NCBI GenBank assembly: GCA_052387815.1
Contig: JBQTIU010000057.1
Span: 7,695-71,694, forward strand
Reading direction: 5' to 3'
DNA: 64,000 nucleotides
Source of the DNA: JBQTIU01 sp052387815
GTDB taxonomy: Bacteria > Pseudomonadota > Alphaproteobacteria > CACIAM-22H2
Numbering within the stretch: the stretch's first letter is position 1; each line of letters opens with the position of its first letter. Shown piece after piece: positions 27,312 to 36,460 of this stretch. Made by a program: the position numbers and the translations under genes. A model generated the notes under the pieces. It was not told where the DNA came from, made no database searches, and worked only from the letters and a program-made list of their open reading frames with translations.

Positions 27312-28187
27312 TCAGACCCGCCTCGTCACGGCCCGGCCGAATAGGCCGTGCGGTTTCACCACCAGCACGCCGACGATCAGAGTGAGCGCCACGGTCAGCT
27401 TGAGCTCGGTGCCGACGACATAGGCGCCCATGAGGTTTTCGAGGATGCCGACCATGAAGCCGCCGACGACGGCGCCCGGCGGGCTGTCGATGCCGCCGAG
27501 GACCGCGGCGGCGAAGGCATAGATGAGGATGCCCGCCATCATGTTGGGGTCGAGGAAGACGATCGGCGCCACCATCATGCCGGCGACGGTGCCGATCGCC
27601 GCCGCCAATCCCCAGCCCAGCGCCAGCATCCAGCCGACCCGGATGCCGACCAGGCGGCTGGATGCCGGATCCTGCGCCGCCGCCCGCATCGCCAGGCCCA
27701 GCCAGGTGAAGCGGAAGAAGGCATAGAGCAACCCCACGACCGCCAGCGTGACCAGAATGGCGCCGGCCTCGTGGGCGCCCATGTAGGGGTTGCCGAACGG
27801 CGGGGCGGCCGGGAACGGGCTGGGAAAGGCCTTGACGACGTACGAGAACATCCAGCCGGCCAGCGAATTGAAGATGACCAGGAGACCGATGCAGACGATC
27901 ACCGCCGACAAAACGTTGGCGTTCTCGACCGGGCGGACGACCGCGCGCTCGATCGCCGCGCCGCCCGCGAAGGCGATGACGAGCGTGAGCGCGAACGCCG
28001 CCCAGTACGGGAGGCCGGCCTCGAGCAGCGACCAGGCGATGTAGGTCGCGAACATCGCCATCTCGCCCTGGGCGAAGTTCACGAGACCCGTCGCCCGGTG
28101 GATCATGACCAGCGCCAGCGCGAGGCTGGCGTAGATGCCGCCGCTGGCCAGCCCCGCCGCCACCTGATGCAGGAACGCCTCCATCAA
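27312..28187 (-). CDS. Branched-chain-type ABC importer permease (LivH-like)
   Basis: A 291-residue permease. The LivH-type signatures ASLALALVMIHRATGLVNFA and QGEMAMFATYIAW are at the N-terminus. The cytoplasmic loop GLAMRAAAQDPASSRLVGIR interacts with the ATPase. It ends three bases before the LivM-like gene, so they are coupled. Confidence 0.93.
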   Translation of the reverse strand: MMEAFLHQVAAGLASGGIYASLALALVMIHRATGLVNFAQGEMAMFATYIAWSLLEAGLPYWAAFALTLVIAFAGGAAIERAVVRPVENANVLSAVIVCIGLLVIFNSLAGWMFSYVVKAFPSPFPAAPPFGNPYMGAHEAGAILVTLAVVGLLYAFFRFTWLGLAMRAAAQDPASSRLVGIRVGWMLALGWGLAAAIGTVAGMMVAPIVFLDPNMMAGILIYAFAAAVLGGIDSPPGAVVGGFMVGILENLMGAYVVGTELKLTVALTLIVGVLVVKPHGLFGRAVTRRV

Positions 28188-28240
28188 CGGTCAGTGGCCG
28201 GGGTCTCGGCAGCGAAGCCACTCGTGCCCGCCGGCCGCCA

Positions 28241-29056
28241 TCAGGCCGCCCCGCCGAGATAGCTCTCGATCACCGCCGGATGGCGCCGCACCGCGTCGGG
28301 CGCGCCCTCGGCGATCTTGCGGCCGAAGTCGAGCGCCACGACCTGGTCGGCGATGGCCATGACCAGATCGATGCGGTGTTCGACCAGCAGGATCGTGACC
28401 AGGTGGCGGTCGCGGATATCGCGGATCAGCGCGCCGAGCGTCGCGACCTCCTCGTGGTTGAGGCCGGCCGCCGGTTCGTCGAGCAGCAGCAGCCGGGGTC
28501 GGCTGGCCAGCGCGCGCGCCAGTTCGACCCGCTTGCGGGTCCCCAGCGCCAGATCGCTGGCGCGCCTCCCCGCCACCTCCTTGAGCCCGAGGAGGTCGAT
28601 GAGCGCGCCCGCGCGGGCGCGCAAGGCGCGCTCGGCGCGCACCGCAAAGGGCAGGCGCAAGCCGTCGGCGAGGACCCCGCCCGACGTCGCGCCGTGGGCG
28701 CCGACCATGACGTTTTCGAGGACGGTCATGGTCTCGAACAGCGCCAGGTTTTGGAACGTCCGGCTGATGCCCATGGCGGCGACGGCGTGGCGCGGAACCT
28801 CGAGGAGCGAGCGGCCGGCAAAGTAAACCTGCCCTGCTTGGACGCGGTAGATCCGGGACAGGCAGTTGAACAGCGTCGTCTTGCCGGCGCCGTTGGGGCC
28901 GATCAAGGCGCAGATCTGACCCTCCGCGACGGCGAAGGAAACGGCGTCGAGCGCCACGATCCCGCCGAAGCGCACCGACAGGCCCTCGATGCGGAGCAGC
29001 GGGGCGGCGCCGTCCCGGGCGAGCGCGGGCCCGTCAAGGCGAGCGCGGAGCGGCAT
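28241..29056 (-). CDS. Branched-chain-type ABC importer ATPase (LivG-like)
   Basis: A 271-residue ATPase. Walker A is GPNGAGKTT, Walker B is RLLLLDEPAAGLNHEE and the LivG-type ISRTFQNLALFETMTVLENV follows the Q-loop. The normal ABC signature LSGGxxR is replaced by LALGTRKRVELARAL, which is common in LivG. A LivF-type second ATPase, normally adjacent, is not present in this operon. Confidence 0.92.
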   Translation of the reverse strand: MPLRARLDGPALARDGAAPLLRIEGLSVRFGGIVALDAVSFAVAEGQICALIGPNGAGKTTLFNCLSRIYRVQAGQVYFAGRSLLEVPRHAVAAMGISRTFQNLALFETMTVLENVMVGAHGATSGGVLADGLRLPFAVRAERALRARAGALIDLLGLKEVAGRRASDLALGTRKRVELARALASRPRLLLLDEPAAGLNHEEVATLGALIRDIRDRHLVTILLVEHRIDLVMAIADQVVALDFGRKIAEGAPDAVRRHPAVIESYLGGAA

Positions 29057-29090
29057 GGCGGGATCGCTCCTTAGACGCGGTCCGGACAGG

Positions 29091-30251
29091 CTAGACCGGG
29101 TGGCGGGCGATGAGCTGGCGGGCGATGATCAAGCGCTGGATTTCGTTGGTGCCTTCGCCGATGACGAGCAATGGCGCGTCGCGGTAGAGCCGCTCGACGG
29201 TGAATTCCGTGGAATAGCCGTAGCCGCCGTGGATGCGCATGGATTGGAGTGCGTTCTCGACCGCCGCCTCGGTCGCGAACAGCTTGGCCATCCCTGCCTC
29301 CAGGTCGCAACGCTCGCCCTGGTCGTAGGCGCGGGCCGCCCGCTCGACCAGAAGCCGCGCCGCTTCGGTGCGGGTTGCCATGTCGGCCAGCATCGACTGG
29401 ATGGCCTGGTGCTCGGCGATCGGCTTGCCGAAGGTCTTGCGGACCTGCGCGTAGCGGACCGCCTCGTCGAGCGCCGCCTGGGCGACGCCGACCCCGCGCG
29501 CCGCGACATTGATGCGGCCGAGCTCGAGCCCGGCCATGATCTGCTGGAACCCCCGGCCCTCGACGCCGCCGATCAGGTTGTCGGCCGGGACACGGGCGTC
29601 CGCGAAGGCGAGCTCCGCCGAATCGATCCCCTTGTAGCCGAGCTTTTCGAGCTTGCGCGACACCTTGAAGCCTGGCCCCTTCTCGACCAGCAGCACGCTG
29701 ATGCCGCGATGGCGCGGTTCGGCCGTCGGGTCGGTCTTGACCAGCACGGCGAAGCAGCCGCCGTGGATGGCGTTGGTGATCCACATCTTGACGCCGTTGA
29801 CGACATAGTCCTCGCCCTCGCGCCGGGCGCGGGTGCGGATCGCCTGCAGATCGGTCCCGCAATCGGGCTCGGTCAGCGCGATGCCGCCTTTCGGCTCGCC
29901 GGCCGCGAAGCGCGGCAGCCATTTCCGCTTCTGCACGGGCGTGCCGAAGCGCTCGACCAATGCGGCCATGATCAGGTGCGAGTTGAAGAACCCGGCGAGC
30001 GACATCCACACCCGCGCCACGCGCTCGACGATGCGCGCATAGGTCCGGCAGCCGAGGCCGAGCCCGCCGTAGTCGGCGCCGATGGTGGCGCCGAACAGGC
30101 CGAGTGCCTGCATCTTTTCCACCATGTCCTGCGGGTAGACATCGTCATGCTCGAGCCGGTGGACGTGGGGACGGACGTCGCGGTCGAGGAAGCGGTCGAT
30201 GGCGTCGAGGAGCGGGCGGTCCTCATCCTCGGGCGGCGATGACACGGCCAT
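29091..30251 (-). CDS. Acyl-CoA dehydrogenase 1
   Basis: A 386-residue FAD-dependent acyl-CoA dehydrogenase. The FAD-binding segment is ALTEPDCGTDLQAI, with GVKMWITNA, and the C-terminal signature GYGYSTEFTVERLYRDAPLL is followed by GEGTNEIQRLIIARQL, where the catalytic glutamate lies just before. It abuts the MaoC gene (two bases apart), indicating a shared pathway in which the enoyl-CoA product is hydrated by the MaoC protein. Confidence 0.92.
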   Translation of the reverse strand: MAVSSPPEDEDRPLLDAIDRFLDRDVRPHVHRLEHDDVYPQDMVEKMQALGLFGATIGADYGGLGLGCRTYARIVERVARVWMSLAGFFNSHLIMAALVERFGTPVQKRKWLPRFAAGEPKGGIALTEPDCGTDLQAIRTRARREGEDYVVNGVKMWITNAIHGGCFAVLVKTDPTAEPRHRGISVLLVEKGPGFKVSRKLEKLGYKGIDSAELAFADARVPADNLIGGVEGRGFQQIMAGLELGRINVAARGVGVAQAALDEAVRYAQVRKTFGKPIAEHQAIQSMLADMATRTEAARLLVERAARAYDQGERCDLEAGMAKLFATEAAVENALQSMRIHGGYGYSTEFTVERLYRDAPLLVIGEGTNEIQRLIIARQLIARHPV

Positions 30252-30252
30252 C

Positions 30253-30771
30253 TCAGTACCCCGCCTTGTCGGCGACGGCCTGGCCGCGCTTGGGCACCAG
30301 GACCGTGCGCTCGAAGGTCATGATCACCGTGCCGTCGGCCTTCTTGCCGGTGGTCCTCACCGTCACCAAGCCCTGGGTGGGGCGCGATTCCGATTCGCGC
30401 TTGTCGATCACTTCGCTCTCGGCATAGAGCGTGTCGCCGACGAACACCGGCGCCACCAGCTTGATGTCCGTCCAGCCCAAATTGGCGATCGCCTTCTGGC
30501 TCACGTCGCTGACGCTCATGCCGGTGACGATCGCCAGCGTGAGCAGGCTGTTGACCACGATCTTGCCGAACTCGCTGTGCGCCGCAAAGGCGGCGTCGAA
30601 GTGGAGGGGGTGGGTGTTCATGGTCAAGAGCGTGAACCAGGTGTTATCGGCCTCCGAGATGGTCCGCCCCGGCCGGTGCTCGTAAACATCGCCGACCGTG
30701 AAGTCCTCGAAACAGCGCCCGATATCCTCGCGATAGCGGTTCCTGCCCACCGCCTTGACGCCGAAGACCAT
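30253..30771 (-). CDS. MaoC family enoyl-CoA hydratase (mesaconyl/itaconyl-type)
   Basis: A 172-residue hot-dog hydratase. The sequence TMNTHPLHFDAAFAAHSEFG carries the family's His and Asp region, following RTISEADNTWFT. That layout resembles mesaconyl-CoA or itaconyl-CoA hydratases, which use His-Pro-Leu-His. It lies between the MmgE/PrpD gene and acyl-CoA dehydrogenase 1, within the same operon. A role on a branched C4-C6 acyl-CoA is likely, but the exact substrate is inferred. Confidence 0.87.
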   Translation of the reverse strand: MVFGVKAVGRNRYREDIGRCFEDFTVGDVYEHRPGRTISEADNTWFTLLTMNTHPLHFDAAFAAHSEFGKIVVNSLLTLAIVTGMSVSDVSQKAIANLGWTDIKLVAPVFVGDTLYAESEVIDKRESESRPTQGLVTVRTTGKKADGTVIMTFERTVLVPKRGQAVADKAGY

Positions 30772-30777
30772 GGCCGC

Positions 30778-32184
30778 CTAGTCCTCGCCCGCCTCGGCGA
30801 GCCGGCCTGGCGGCCGCGCCAAGCGGAAGATGTCGGCCACCTTGGCGCGCTCGAGGTCGATCGCGGCGTCGAACAGTTGCGCCTCGCCGGCGTCGCCGAG
30901 GTACGGGTTGACCAGCGACGAGAACTTGGCCCTGAGCTCGGCCGCGGTGAGGAAATTGTTCGGCTCGCCCTTGGGCGTCAGCACGAACCTTTTATGCACC
31001 GTGCCGTCGTCCATGAAGATCTCGACCCCGCCCGCCATCTGCCTCGGGTAGGCCGCCTCGGCCCGCTGGTCGAGGACCGCCGTGAACCGGCCCATGAGAT
31101 CGCGGGTCTTGGGATCGTTGAGATGCGTCGCGTAATCGTCCCAGCCCAGGCGGCCTTCGCGGAGCGCGACGGCGATGCAGAAATGGACGGAGAACTGCCC
31201 GTCGACCACGTTCCTGGGCCGGCGCTTGTACTCCTGCGGCTCGGCGGTGAGCATGAGTCCCTTCCCGGACAACCCGATTTCCACCGACGCAATGCGGGCG
31301 GGATCGATCGATTGCTCGCCCCTGAGCGCGATCGCCGCGTCGATCGCGGCGTGCGTGTAACGGCAGGACGGATACGGCTTGACGGCGATGGCGAGCGTTT
31401 CCCAGGTGCTGCCTAAACCCGCGACGGCGGCCTCCGGCCGCGGCGCCGGCGCGTAAGCTCGGAAGAAGCCGTGCTTGCCCTCGAACGCGCGGGCAGCGCC
31501 GCGATAGCCTTGGCGGGCGAATTCGGCGGCCACCAGGCCCGCCATCGCCGCCCAGCCGACCTGGAAGCGCTTGGTCCAGGCGCCGTTGTCGAGGAACTGC
31601 AGCGAGCCCGCGGCTTGGCTCAGCGCGATGCCGAAGGCGTTTTGGATCTGGCTGTGGCTGAGGCGCAGAACGCGCCCCGCGGCGGCGGCGGCGGCGAAGG
31701 CGCCGCAGGTCGCGGTCGGGTGGAAGCCGCGGTCGTAGTGGTCGGCGGGCCCGAGCGCGCGGGCAAGCCGGCAGATGACCTCGTAGCCGGCGACGATGCC
31801 GGCCAGCAGGGCGCGCCCGTCGGCCCCGGCGATCTCCACCGCGGCGAGCGCCGCCGGCACCACCGGCGCGCTGGGGTGAAGCGAGCCTGGCGCGTGGGTG
31901 TCGTCGAAATCGAGGCTGTGCGCAAGCGCCCCGTTGATCAGCGCCGCGCCCGCCGCGCTGTAACCGGCCTCCTCGCCGATGACGTGGCAGGGCCCCTTGG
32001 CGAGGCCGAGCGCCGCCACGGCGCGCAGGGTGGCCGGGGTCGAGTCGCAGTCGTGGCGGGCGCGCAGCGCGATGCCGATCGTGTCGAGCACCAAGAGCTT
32101 GGCCCGCGCCGCCACCTCGGGCGGGATCGCGCCGACATCGAGCGTGGCGGCAAAACGCGCCAGTTCCATGGTCGCTTCGCTCAT
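30778..32184 (-). CDS. MmgE/PrpD family protein
   Basis: A 468-residue member of the 2-methylcitrate dehydratase/iminodisuccinate epimerase family. Family features are INGALAHSLDFDDTHAPGSL-type sequence (residues about 80-100), HPTATCGAFAAAAAAGRVL and the C-terminal small domain. The family acts on citrate-like or iminodicarboxylate substrates without a metal. Neighbouring CoA-ester genes suggest it prepares a hydroxy or epimerised acid before activation. The exact reaction is unknown. Confidence 0.88.
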   Translation of the reverse strand: MSEATMELARFAATLDVGAIPPEVAARAKLLVLDTIGIALRARHDCDSTPATLRAVAALGLAKGPCHVIGEEAGYSAAGAALINGALAHSLDFDDTHAPGSLHPSAPVVPAALAAVEIAGADGRALLAGIVAGYEVICRLARALGPADHYDRGFHPTATCGAFAAAAAAGRVLRLSHSQIQNAFGIALSQAAGSLQFLDNGAWTKRFQVGWAAMAGLVAAEFARQGYRGAARAFEGKHGFFRAYAPAPRPEAAVAGLGSTWETLAIAVKPYPSCRYTHAAIDAAIALRGEQSIDPARIASVEIGLSGKGLMLTAEPQEYKRRPRNVVDGQFSVHFCIAVALREGRLGWDDYATHLNDPKTRDLMGRFTAVLDQRAEAAYPRQMAGGVEIFMDDGTVHKRFVLTPKGEPNNFLTAAELRAKFSSLVNPYLGDAGEAQLFDAAIDLERAKVADIFRLARPPGRLAEAGED

Positions 32185-32195
32185 CCCCGTCCTCC

Positions 32196-32301
32196 CTAGG
32201 GCGGGGCTTAAGACCCGCCCGAACGGGCGGGTTTGAACCCCCCCCTACATGAACATGAACCGTCCCATCCCTTGTAGGGGCGGGTTTGAAACCCGCCCTC
32301 A
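32196..32301. repeat. REP-like palindromic repeat cluster, locus A
   Basis: Several GC-rich palindromes with the core GGGCGGGTTT-G-AAACCCGCCC. The perfect copy is at 32278-32298, and imperfect ones are at 32199-32220 and 32225-32245. It fills most of the 128-base gap between the MmgE/PrpD and acyl-CoA dehydrogenase 2 genes. The same family occurs near 42.2, 54.2 and 60.8 kb. Confidence 0.8.
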
Positions 32302-32312
32302 CTATGCGCTCT

Positions 32313-33491
32313 TCAATACGAGCGTTTCATGCCCAGGATGTGCTCGCCGATGTAGGACAATACCATGTTGTTGGAGATCGGGGCGGTCCGGAATAGACGC
32401 GCCTCGCGCCATTTGCGCTCGATGTCGTATTCGCGGGCGAAGGCGAACCCGCCGAAGGTCTGGAAGCAGGTGTCGGCGGCGTTCCAGCCCGCTTCCGAGG
32501 CGAGCAGCTTTGCCAGGTTGGCGGCCGCGCCGCAATCGCGGCCCGCATCGAACAGCGCCGCCGCCTTGCGGGCCATGAGATCGGCCGCCTCGGTCTCGGC
32601 ATAGGCGCGGGCGAGCGGGAACTGGATGCCCTGGTTCTGGCCGATCGGCCGGCCGAAGACCACGCGCTCATTGGCATAAGCGACGGCGCGGGCGATGAAA
32701 TAGCGGGCATCGCCCAACGCCTCGGCGGCGATCAGCACGCGCTCGGCGTTCATGCCGTCGAGGATGTAGCGGAAGCCCCGCCCCTCCTCGCCGATCAGGC
32801 TGTCCGCAGGCACGCGCAGATCGTTGAAGAAGACCTCGGTGGTGCTGTGGTTGATCATGGCGTCGATCGGCCGGATGTCGAGGCCGCGCCCCTGCGCCTG
32901 GCGCACATCGATGAGGAACACCGACAGCCCCTCGGTGCGCCGGCGCACCAGATCGGCGGGCGTGGTGCGGGCGAGCAGCAGCATGAGATCGGAGTGAAGG
33001 GCGCGGCTCGTCCACACCTTCTGGCCGTTGATCACGTAATGCGTGGCCCCCTCGCGCACGGCGCGGGTCTTGAGCTGGGTGGTATCGCTGCCGGTGCTCG
33101 GCTCGGTGACGCCGAAGGCCTGCAACCGCAACGCCCCGCTTGCGATCTCCGGCAGGTAGCGCCGTTTCTGCTCGGCGCTGCCGTGCCGAAGCAGGGTCCC
33201 CATGATGTACATCTGGGCGTGGCAGGCGCCGGCATTGCCGCCGCATTTGTGGATCGTTTCCAGGATCACCGCGGCGGCGCGCAAGGGCAGGCCCGCGCCG
33301 CCGTAGTCCTCAGGGATCAGCGCGCCCAGGAACCCGGCTTGGGTGAGCGCACCAACGAACTCGGTCGGGTAGTCGCTGCCGTCCTCGAGCTGGCGCCAAT
33401 AGGCGCCGGGGAACCGTGAGCAGATCCGCGTCACCGCGGCGCGGATCTCGGGCCAGTCCTCCTCGAGGATCATGGCAAGGCCGGCGCTCAT
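32313..33491 (-). CDS. Acyl-CoA dehydrogenase 2
   Basis: A 392-residue FAD-dependent acyl-CoA dehydrogenase. FAD-binding FGVTEPSTGSDTTQL and INGQKVWTSRA are present, and the C-terminal FGGFAFAREYDIERKWREAR replaces the GYGY segment of paralogue 1. The canonical GEGTNEIQR is not visible and the C-terminus is divergent, ending GEHILGMKRSY. It may act on a different chain type. It lies upstream of the MmgE/PrpD gene across a REP-like repeat. Confidence 0.9.
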   Translation of the reverse strand: MSAGLAMILEEDWPEIRAAVTRICSRFPGAYWRQLEDGSDYPTEFVGALTQAGFLGALIPEDYGGAGLPLRAAAVILETIHKCGGNAGACHAQMYIMGTLLRHGSAEQKRRYLPEIASGALRLQAFGVTEPSTGSDTTQLKTRAVREGATHYVINGQKVWTSRALHSDLMLLLARTTPADLVRRRTEGLSVFLIDVRQAQGRGLDIRPIDAMINHSTTEVFFNDLRVPADSLIGEEGRGFRYILDGMNAERVLIAAEALGDARYFIARAVAYANERVVFGRPIGQNQGIQFPLARAYAETEAADLMARKAAALFDAGRDCGAAANLAKLLASEAGWNAADTCFQTFGGFAFAREYDIERKWREARLFRTAPISNNMVLSYIGEHILGMKRSY

Positions 33492-33539
33492 CGCGCCCCT
33501 GCCGCCCGGCCGCCGGCCGCGACCATTTCGGCAATGACG

Positions 33540-33690
33540 CTCTCCAGGGGGAGAGGGTGGCGAGCGATAGCGAGCCGCGCGAGGCGCTGCCTCGCGAGGG
33601 GCAGCGCCGACGTCGGTTGCGCTGGCCCCTCACCCGTCGCTGCGCGGCGACCTCTCCCCACGGGAGAGGTGAAGCGATCGATCTCGCGGC
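33540..33690. repeat. Dispersed GC-rich repeat, type 2, locus 1
   Basis: A 233-base gap (33492-33724) contains a palindrome CGCGAGGCGCTGCCTCGCG at 33578-33596 and the paired blocks CCCTCACCC and CTCTCCCCACGGGAGAGG near 33630-33670. Very similar blocks (CCCTCACCC, CTCTCCCGCCGGCGGGAGAG) occur at the window end from about 63890. The palindrome also recurs at 42340-42358. This is typical of dispersed non-coding repeats in alphaproteobacteria. Confidence 0.7.
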
Positions 33691-33724
33691 GTCCGAATGC
33701 AATTGCCCTCCTGCTTGCCATGTC

Positions 33725-34876
33725 TTACCTCGGGTTGAGCACCGCCGCGCCGAGCACGGCTTCGGTGTCGGCGCCGAGCGCGGGCGCCGCTGGCCCGAGC
33801 GGTGGGCGCTCGCCGTCGAAGGACAGCGGCAGGCCGATGAGCTCGAAGCGTCCGCCCGCCGTGGTCTGCAGGAGGTCGAGCGCCTTGGTCTGGGGATGCG
33901 CGAGCACCGCATCCATGGTTTGGATCGGCGCATTGGGGATGCCGGCCTCGTCGAGCACGGCCTGCCAATGGCCGCGCGGCCGGGCGCCGAGGATGGGTTC
34001 GATCTCGAAGTTGAGCGCCGCGCGGTGGCGCGCGCGGGCGGGATTGGTGCGGAAGCGGTCGTCGGTGAGCCAGGCCGGCCGTCCGAGCGCTTCCGCCAGC
34101 TTGGCGAATAGGCGGTCGTTGGAGGCGGCGACGATCAGGTAGCCGTCGGCGCACAGATAGGCCTGGTACGGGGCAATGCCGCGCACCCCCGACCCATGGC
34201 GCGTCGGCGCCTCGCCGGTCGCCAGGGCGTCGGCGGCATAGAAGGTCATCCAGGCGAGCGCGGTCTCGAACAGCGAGGCATCGACGATGACGCCCTTGCC
34301 GCTCGCGGCCCGGCGGGCCAGCGCCGCGAGCACGCCGATGGCGCACCACATGCCGGTGCCCATGTCGATGACCGAAATCCCGCAGCGCACCGGCGGGCGT
34401 CCCTCCTCGCCGGTGACGCTCATGATGCCGCCGAAGGCCTGCACGAGGGCATCGTAGCCCGGCCGCCGGGCGAGCGGCCCCTTGGCGCCGAAGGCGTGGA
34501 GATTGCAGTAGATGAGCCGCGGATTGGCGCGCATGAGCGAGGGCCCGTCGAGGCCGTATTTGGCGACCGTGCCCGGCCGCAAGTTCTGGAGCACGACATC
34601 GGCTTCGTGGACGATGAAGCGCTTGAGCCGATCGAGCTCGCTCGCCTGCGCGAGGTCGACCACGACCGACCGCTTGGCGCGGTTGAGCGCCGCGAAGATC
34701 GTCGCCACGCCGTGCCAGAAGGGCGGGCCCCAGCCGCGGGCGTCGTCGCCCTCCGGCCGCTCCACCTTGATGACCTTGGCGCCGAGCCCAGCGAGGATCG
34801 CGGTGCCGAAGGGGCCGGCGACATTGCTGCCAAGCTCGACGACGGTGAGGCCGGCGAGCGGAAGAGGGGTTGTCAT
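33725..34876 (-). CDS. Family III CoA-transferase (CaiB/BaiF)
   Basis: A 383-residue CoA-transferase that moves CoA between a donor thioester and a free acid. The N-terminus VVELGSNVAGPFGTAILAGL is typical. The catalytic aspartate is in VIDMGTGMWCAIGVLAALA, and VDASLFETALAW and NDRLFAKLAEAL follow. It starts the run of 14 minus-strand genes that ends at 20842, so activation of the imported acid probably occurs here. Substrate not known. Confidence 0.93.
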   Translation of the reverse strand: MTTPLPLAGLTVVELGSNVAGPFGTAILAGLGAKVIKVERPEGDDARGWGPPFWHGVATIFAALNRAKRSVVVDLAQASELDRLKRFIVHEADVVLQNLRPGTVAKYGLDGPSLMRANPRLIYCNLHAFGAKGPLARRPGYDALVQAFGGIMSVTGEEGRPPVRCGISVIDMGTGMWCAIGVLAALARRAASGKGVIVDASLFETALAWMTFYAADALATGEAPTRHGSGVRGIAPYQAYLCADGYLIVAASNDRLFAKLAEALGRPAWLTDDRFRTNPARARHRAALNFEIEPILGARPRGHWQAVLDEAGIPNAPIQTMDAVLAHPQTKALDLLQTTAGGRFELIGLPLSFDGERPPLGPAAPALGADTEAVLGAAVLNPR

Positions 34877-34974
34877 GGGGGCCGGTCCTCCCTCGGCGAC
34901 TCATCCGGTTGTCCGAGCAACCTCGCGCTCGCCCGGTCGGCCGTCAATCGGCGAGCCCGGGCGCGCGGCGTGGA

Positions 34975-36411
34975 TCAGTTCGCCTCGACGACCTTGTCGA
35001 GCGCGCGCGTCGACAAGACCGCCACCGCCTGATTGACGGCCAGCCGCGCCTTGGCCTGGGCGAGCCAGTCGGCGAGGAAGGCCGCCTCTTGCTCGTCGAG
35101 CTTCGAGATCTCCTCGATCGCCCGGCCGAGCTGCCCTTGGGCGAGGCTGCCCTCGGCGAGCATCACGGCGGCGGCGACGCGACCGTTCCGGGCGACGCCG
35201 AAGGCGCTTGGCGAAGCTAACAGAGATGCGATCCAGGCCCCCAGGCGGTCGGTCCAGGTTCGGTTGTCGCCGGTATCGGGCCGCGGGACGCGGGCGGCAA
35301 TCAGAGCGAACCCGTCGCGCAGTTCCGCCACCGTCGCCACGCCGGACGGCGCATAAGCGCTCAAGGCGGCGAGCACGGGCAAGAGTTCGCCGTCCTCGCC
35401 CGCCACCGCGCGCACGGCCGCGGCTTCGCGCACATACGGCCGCGAGGTGGCGAGCGCGGCGCGGAGCTGCAATGTCACCAACAGCAGCCGGTCGGCCGCG
35501 CGGGCGACGTTCCGCAAATCGCCGACGCTGCGCTCGCTCGCTTCGACCCGCCCGACGACCGCCACGACCGCGCCGCCCACCGCATCGATGCGCGCCGACA
35601 CCTCGTCGGTGCCGCGTTGGACCGCATTGATCCGGCCGTCGGTGACCGCCAGCGCGCCGGCGAGCGTCTCGAGCCGGCCCGACAGGTCTTTGCCACCGCG
35701 TTCGGCCGTCGCGACCCGGCCGGCGAGCTCGGCCGCGCCGCCGTCCGCCGCATCGAAGCGTCCCCGCGCCGCGCGCACCCAGGCCTCGAGATCGCCGATC
35801 CGCGCCGCGCGCTCGCCCGCACCCTGCTCGATCGCCTCGAGGCGGGCGGTCAGCGCGCCGCCGCCGCTTTCCACCGTACCGACGCGGCCGCGGACCCCGC
35901 CGATGTCGGCTTGGGCCTTGCCGAGCTCCAGCGACAGCGCCGCCAGCCGGTCGTCGAGCGCGGCGAGTCGGCCTTCGAGCGCCTCGACCCGCGTCCCATC
36001 GCCGGGTCGGGCTGGAAGGAAGGAGATTTCGCCGCGGCCCACGGCGGGGCTGCCCGCGGGCGCAAGCAGGGCCTCGCTCAACGCGGCCAAGCGCCGGTCG
36101 AGCGCCTCGACCTCGCCCATATCCGCCCGCGGAGCGATCAAAAGGTCGACGATCCGGCTGCCGGCGTATCTCTCCTTCAGCCATGGCGCCAGGCTCGGCA
36201 GCGCGACCGCAAACGCGGCGATGAGAACGGCGAGCGAGGCCAGGCAGGTCGCGAACACCGCCAGCCCGGCGCCGCGCCGCCGCGCCGTCTCGGCGCGCGC
36301 AGGCGCGGGCGGCCGGGGTCCGGGCGCCGCTGCCGTGGCGGCGGGAAACTGCCGGGCGAGCTCGGCAAGCGCGTCCTCACCGATCCTCGGAATCGATTTC
36401 CTGTTGGCCAT
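34975..36411 (-). CDS. Mic60/mitofilin-like inner-membrane protein (alphaproteobacterial type)
   Basis: A 478-residue protein. One N-terminal membrane span lies at about residues 53-80 (LAVFATCLASLAVLIAAFAV), after a Pro/Ala-rich cytoplasmic segment. A long helical region with repeated LDRRLAAL, LEGRLAAL, LSGRLETL heptads predicts a coiled coil (about 100-330). The C-terminal mitofilin-like domain contains EGSLAQGQLGRAIEEISKLD and LADWLAQAKARL. Mic60 homologues in alphaproteobacteria shape inner-membrane cristae-like folds. It is usually beside haem-synthesis genes, but here it lies beside a ParA-type ATPase and a CoA-transferase. Confidence 0.78.
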   Translation of the reverse strand: MANRKSIPRIGEDALAELARQFPAATAAAPGPRPPAPARAETARRRGAGLAVFATCLASLAVLIAAFAVALPSLAPWLKERYAGSRIVDLLIAPRADMGEVEALDRRLAALSEALLAPAGSPAVGRGEISFLPARPGDGTRVEALEGRLAALDDRLAALSLELGKAQADIGGVRGRVGTVESGGGALTARLEAIEQGAGERAARIGDLEAWVRAARGRFDAADGGAAELAGRVATAERGGKDLSGRLETLAGALAVTDGRINAVQRGTDEVSARIDAVGGAVVAVVGRVEASERSVGDLRNVARAADRLLLVTLQLRAALATSRPYVREAAAVRAVAGEDGELLPVLAALSAYAPSGVATVAELRDGFALIAARVPRPDTGDNRTWTDRLGAWIASLLASPSAFGVARNGRVAAAVMLAEGSLAQGQLGRAIEEISKLDEQEAAFLADWLAQAKARLAVNQAVAVLSTRALDKVVEAN

Positions 36412-36460
36412 CGGCCCCCCGCCCCTCAATCCGCCGCGGCCAAGCTTACCGGAAACCGCC

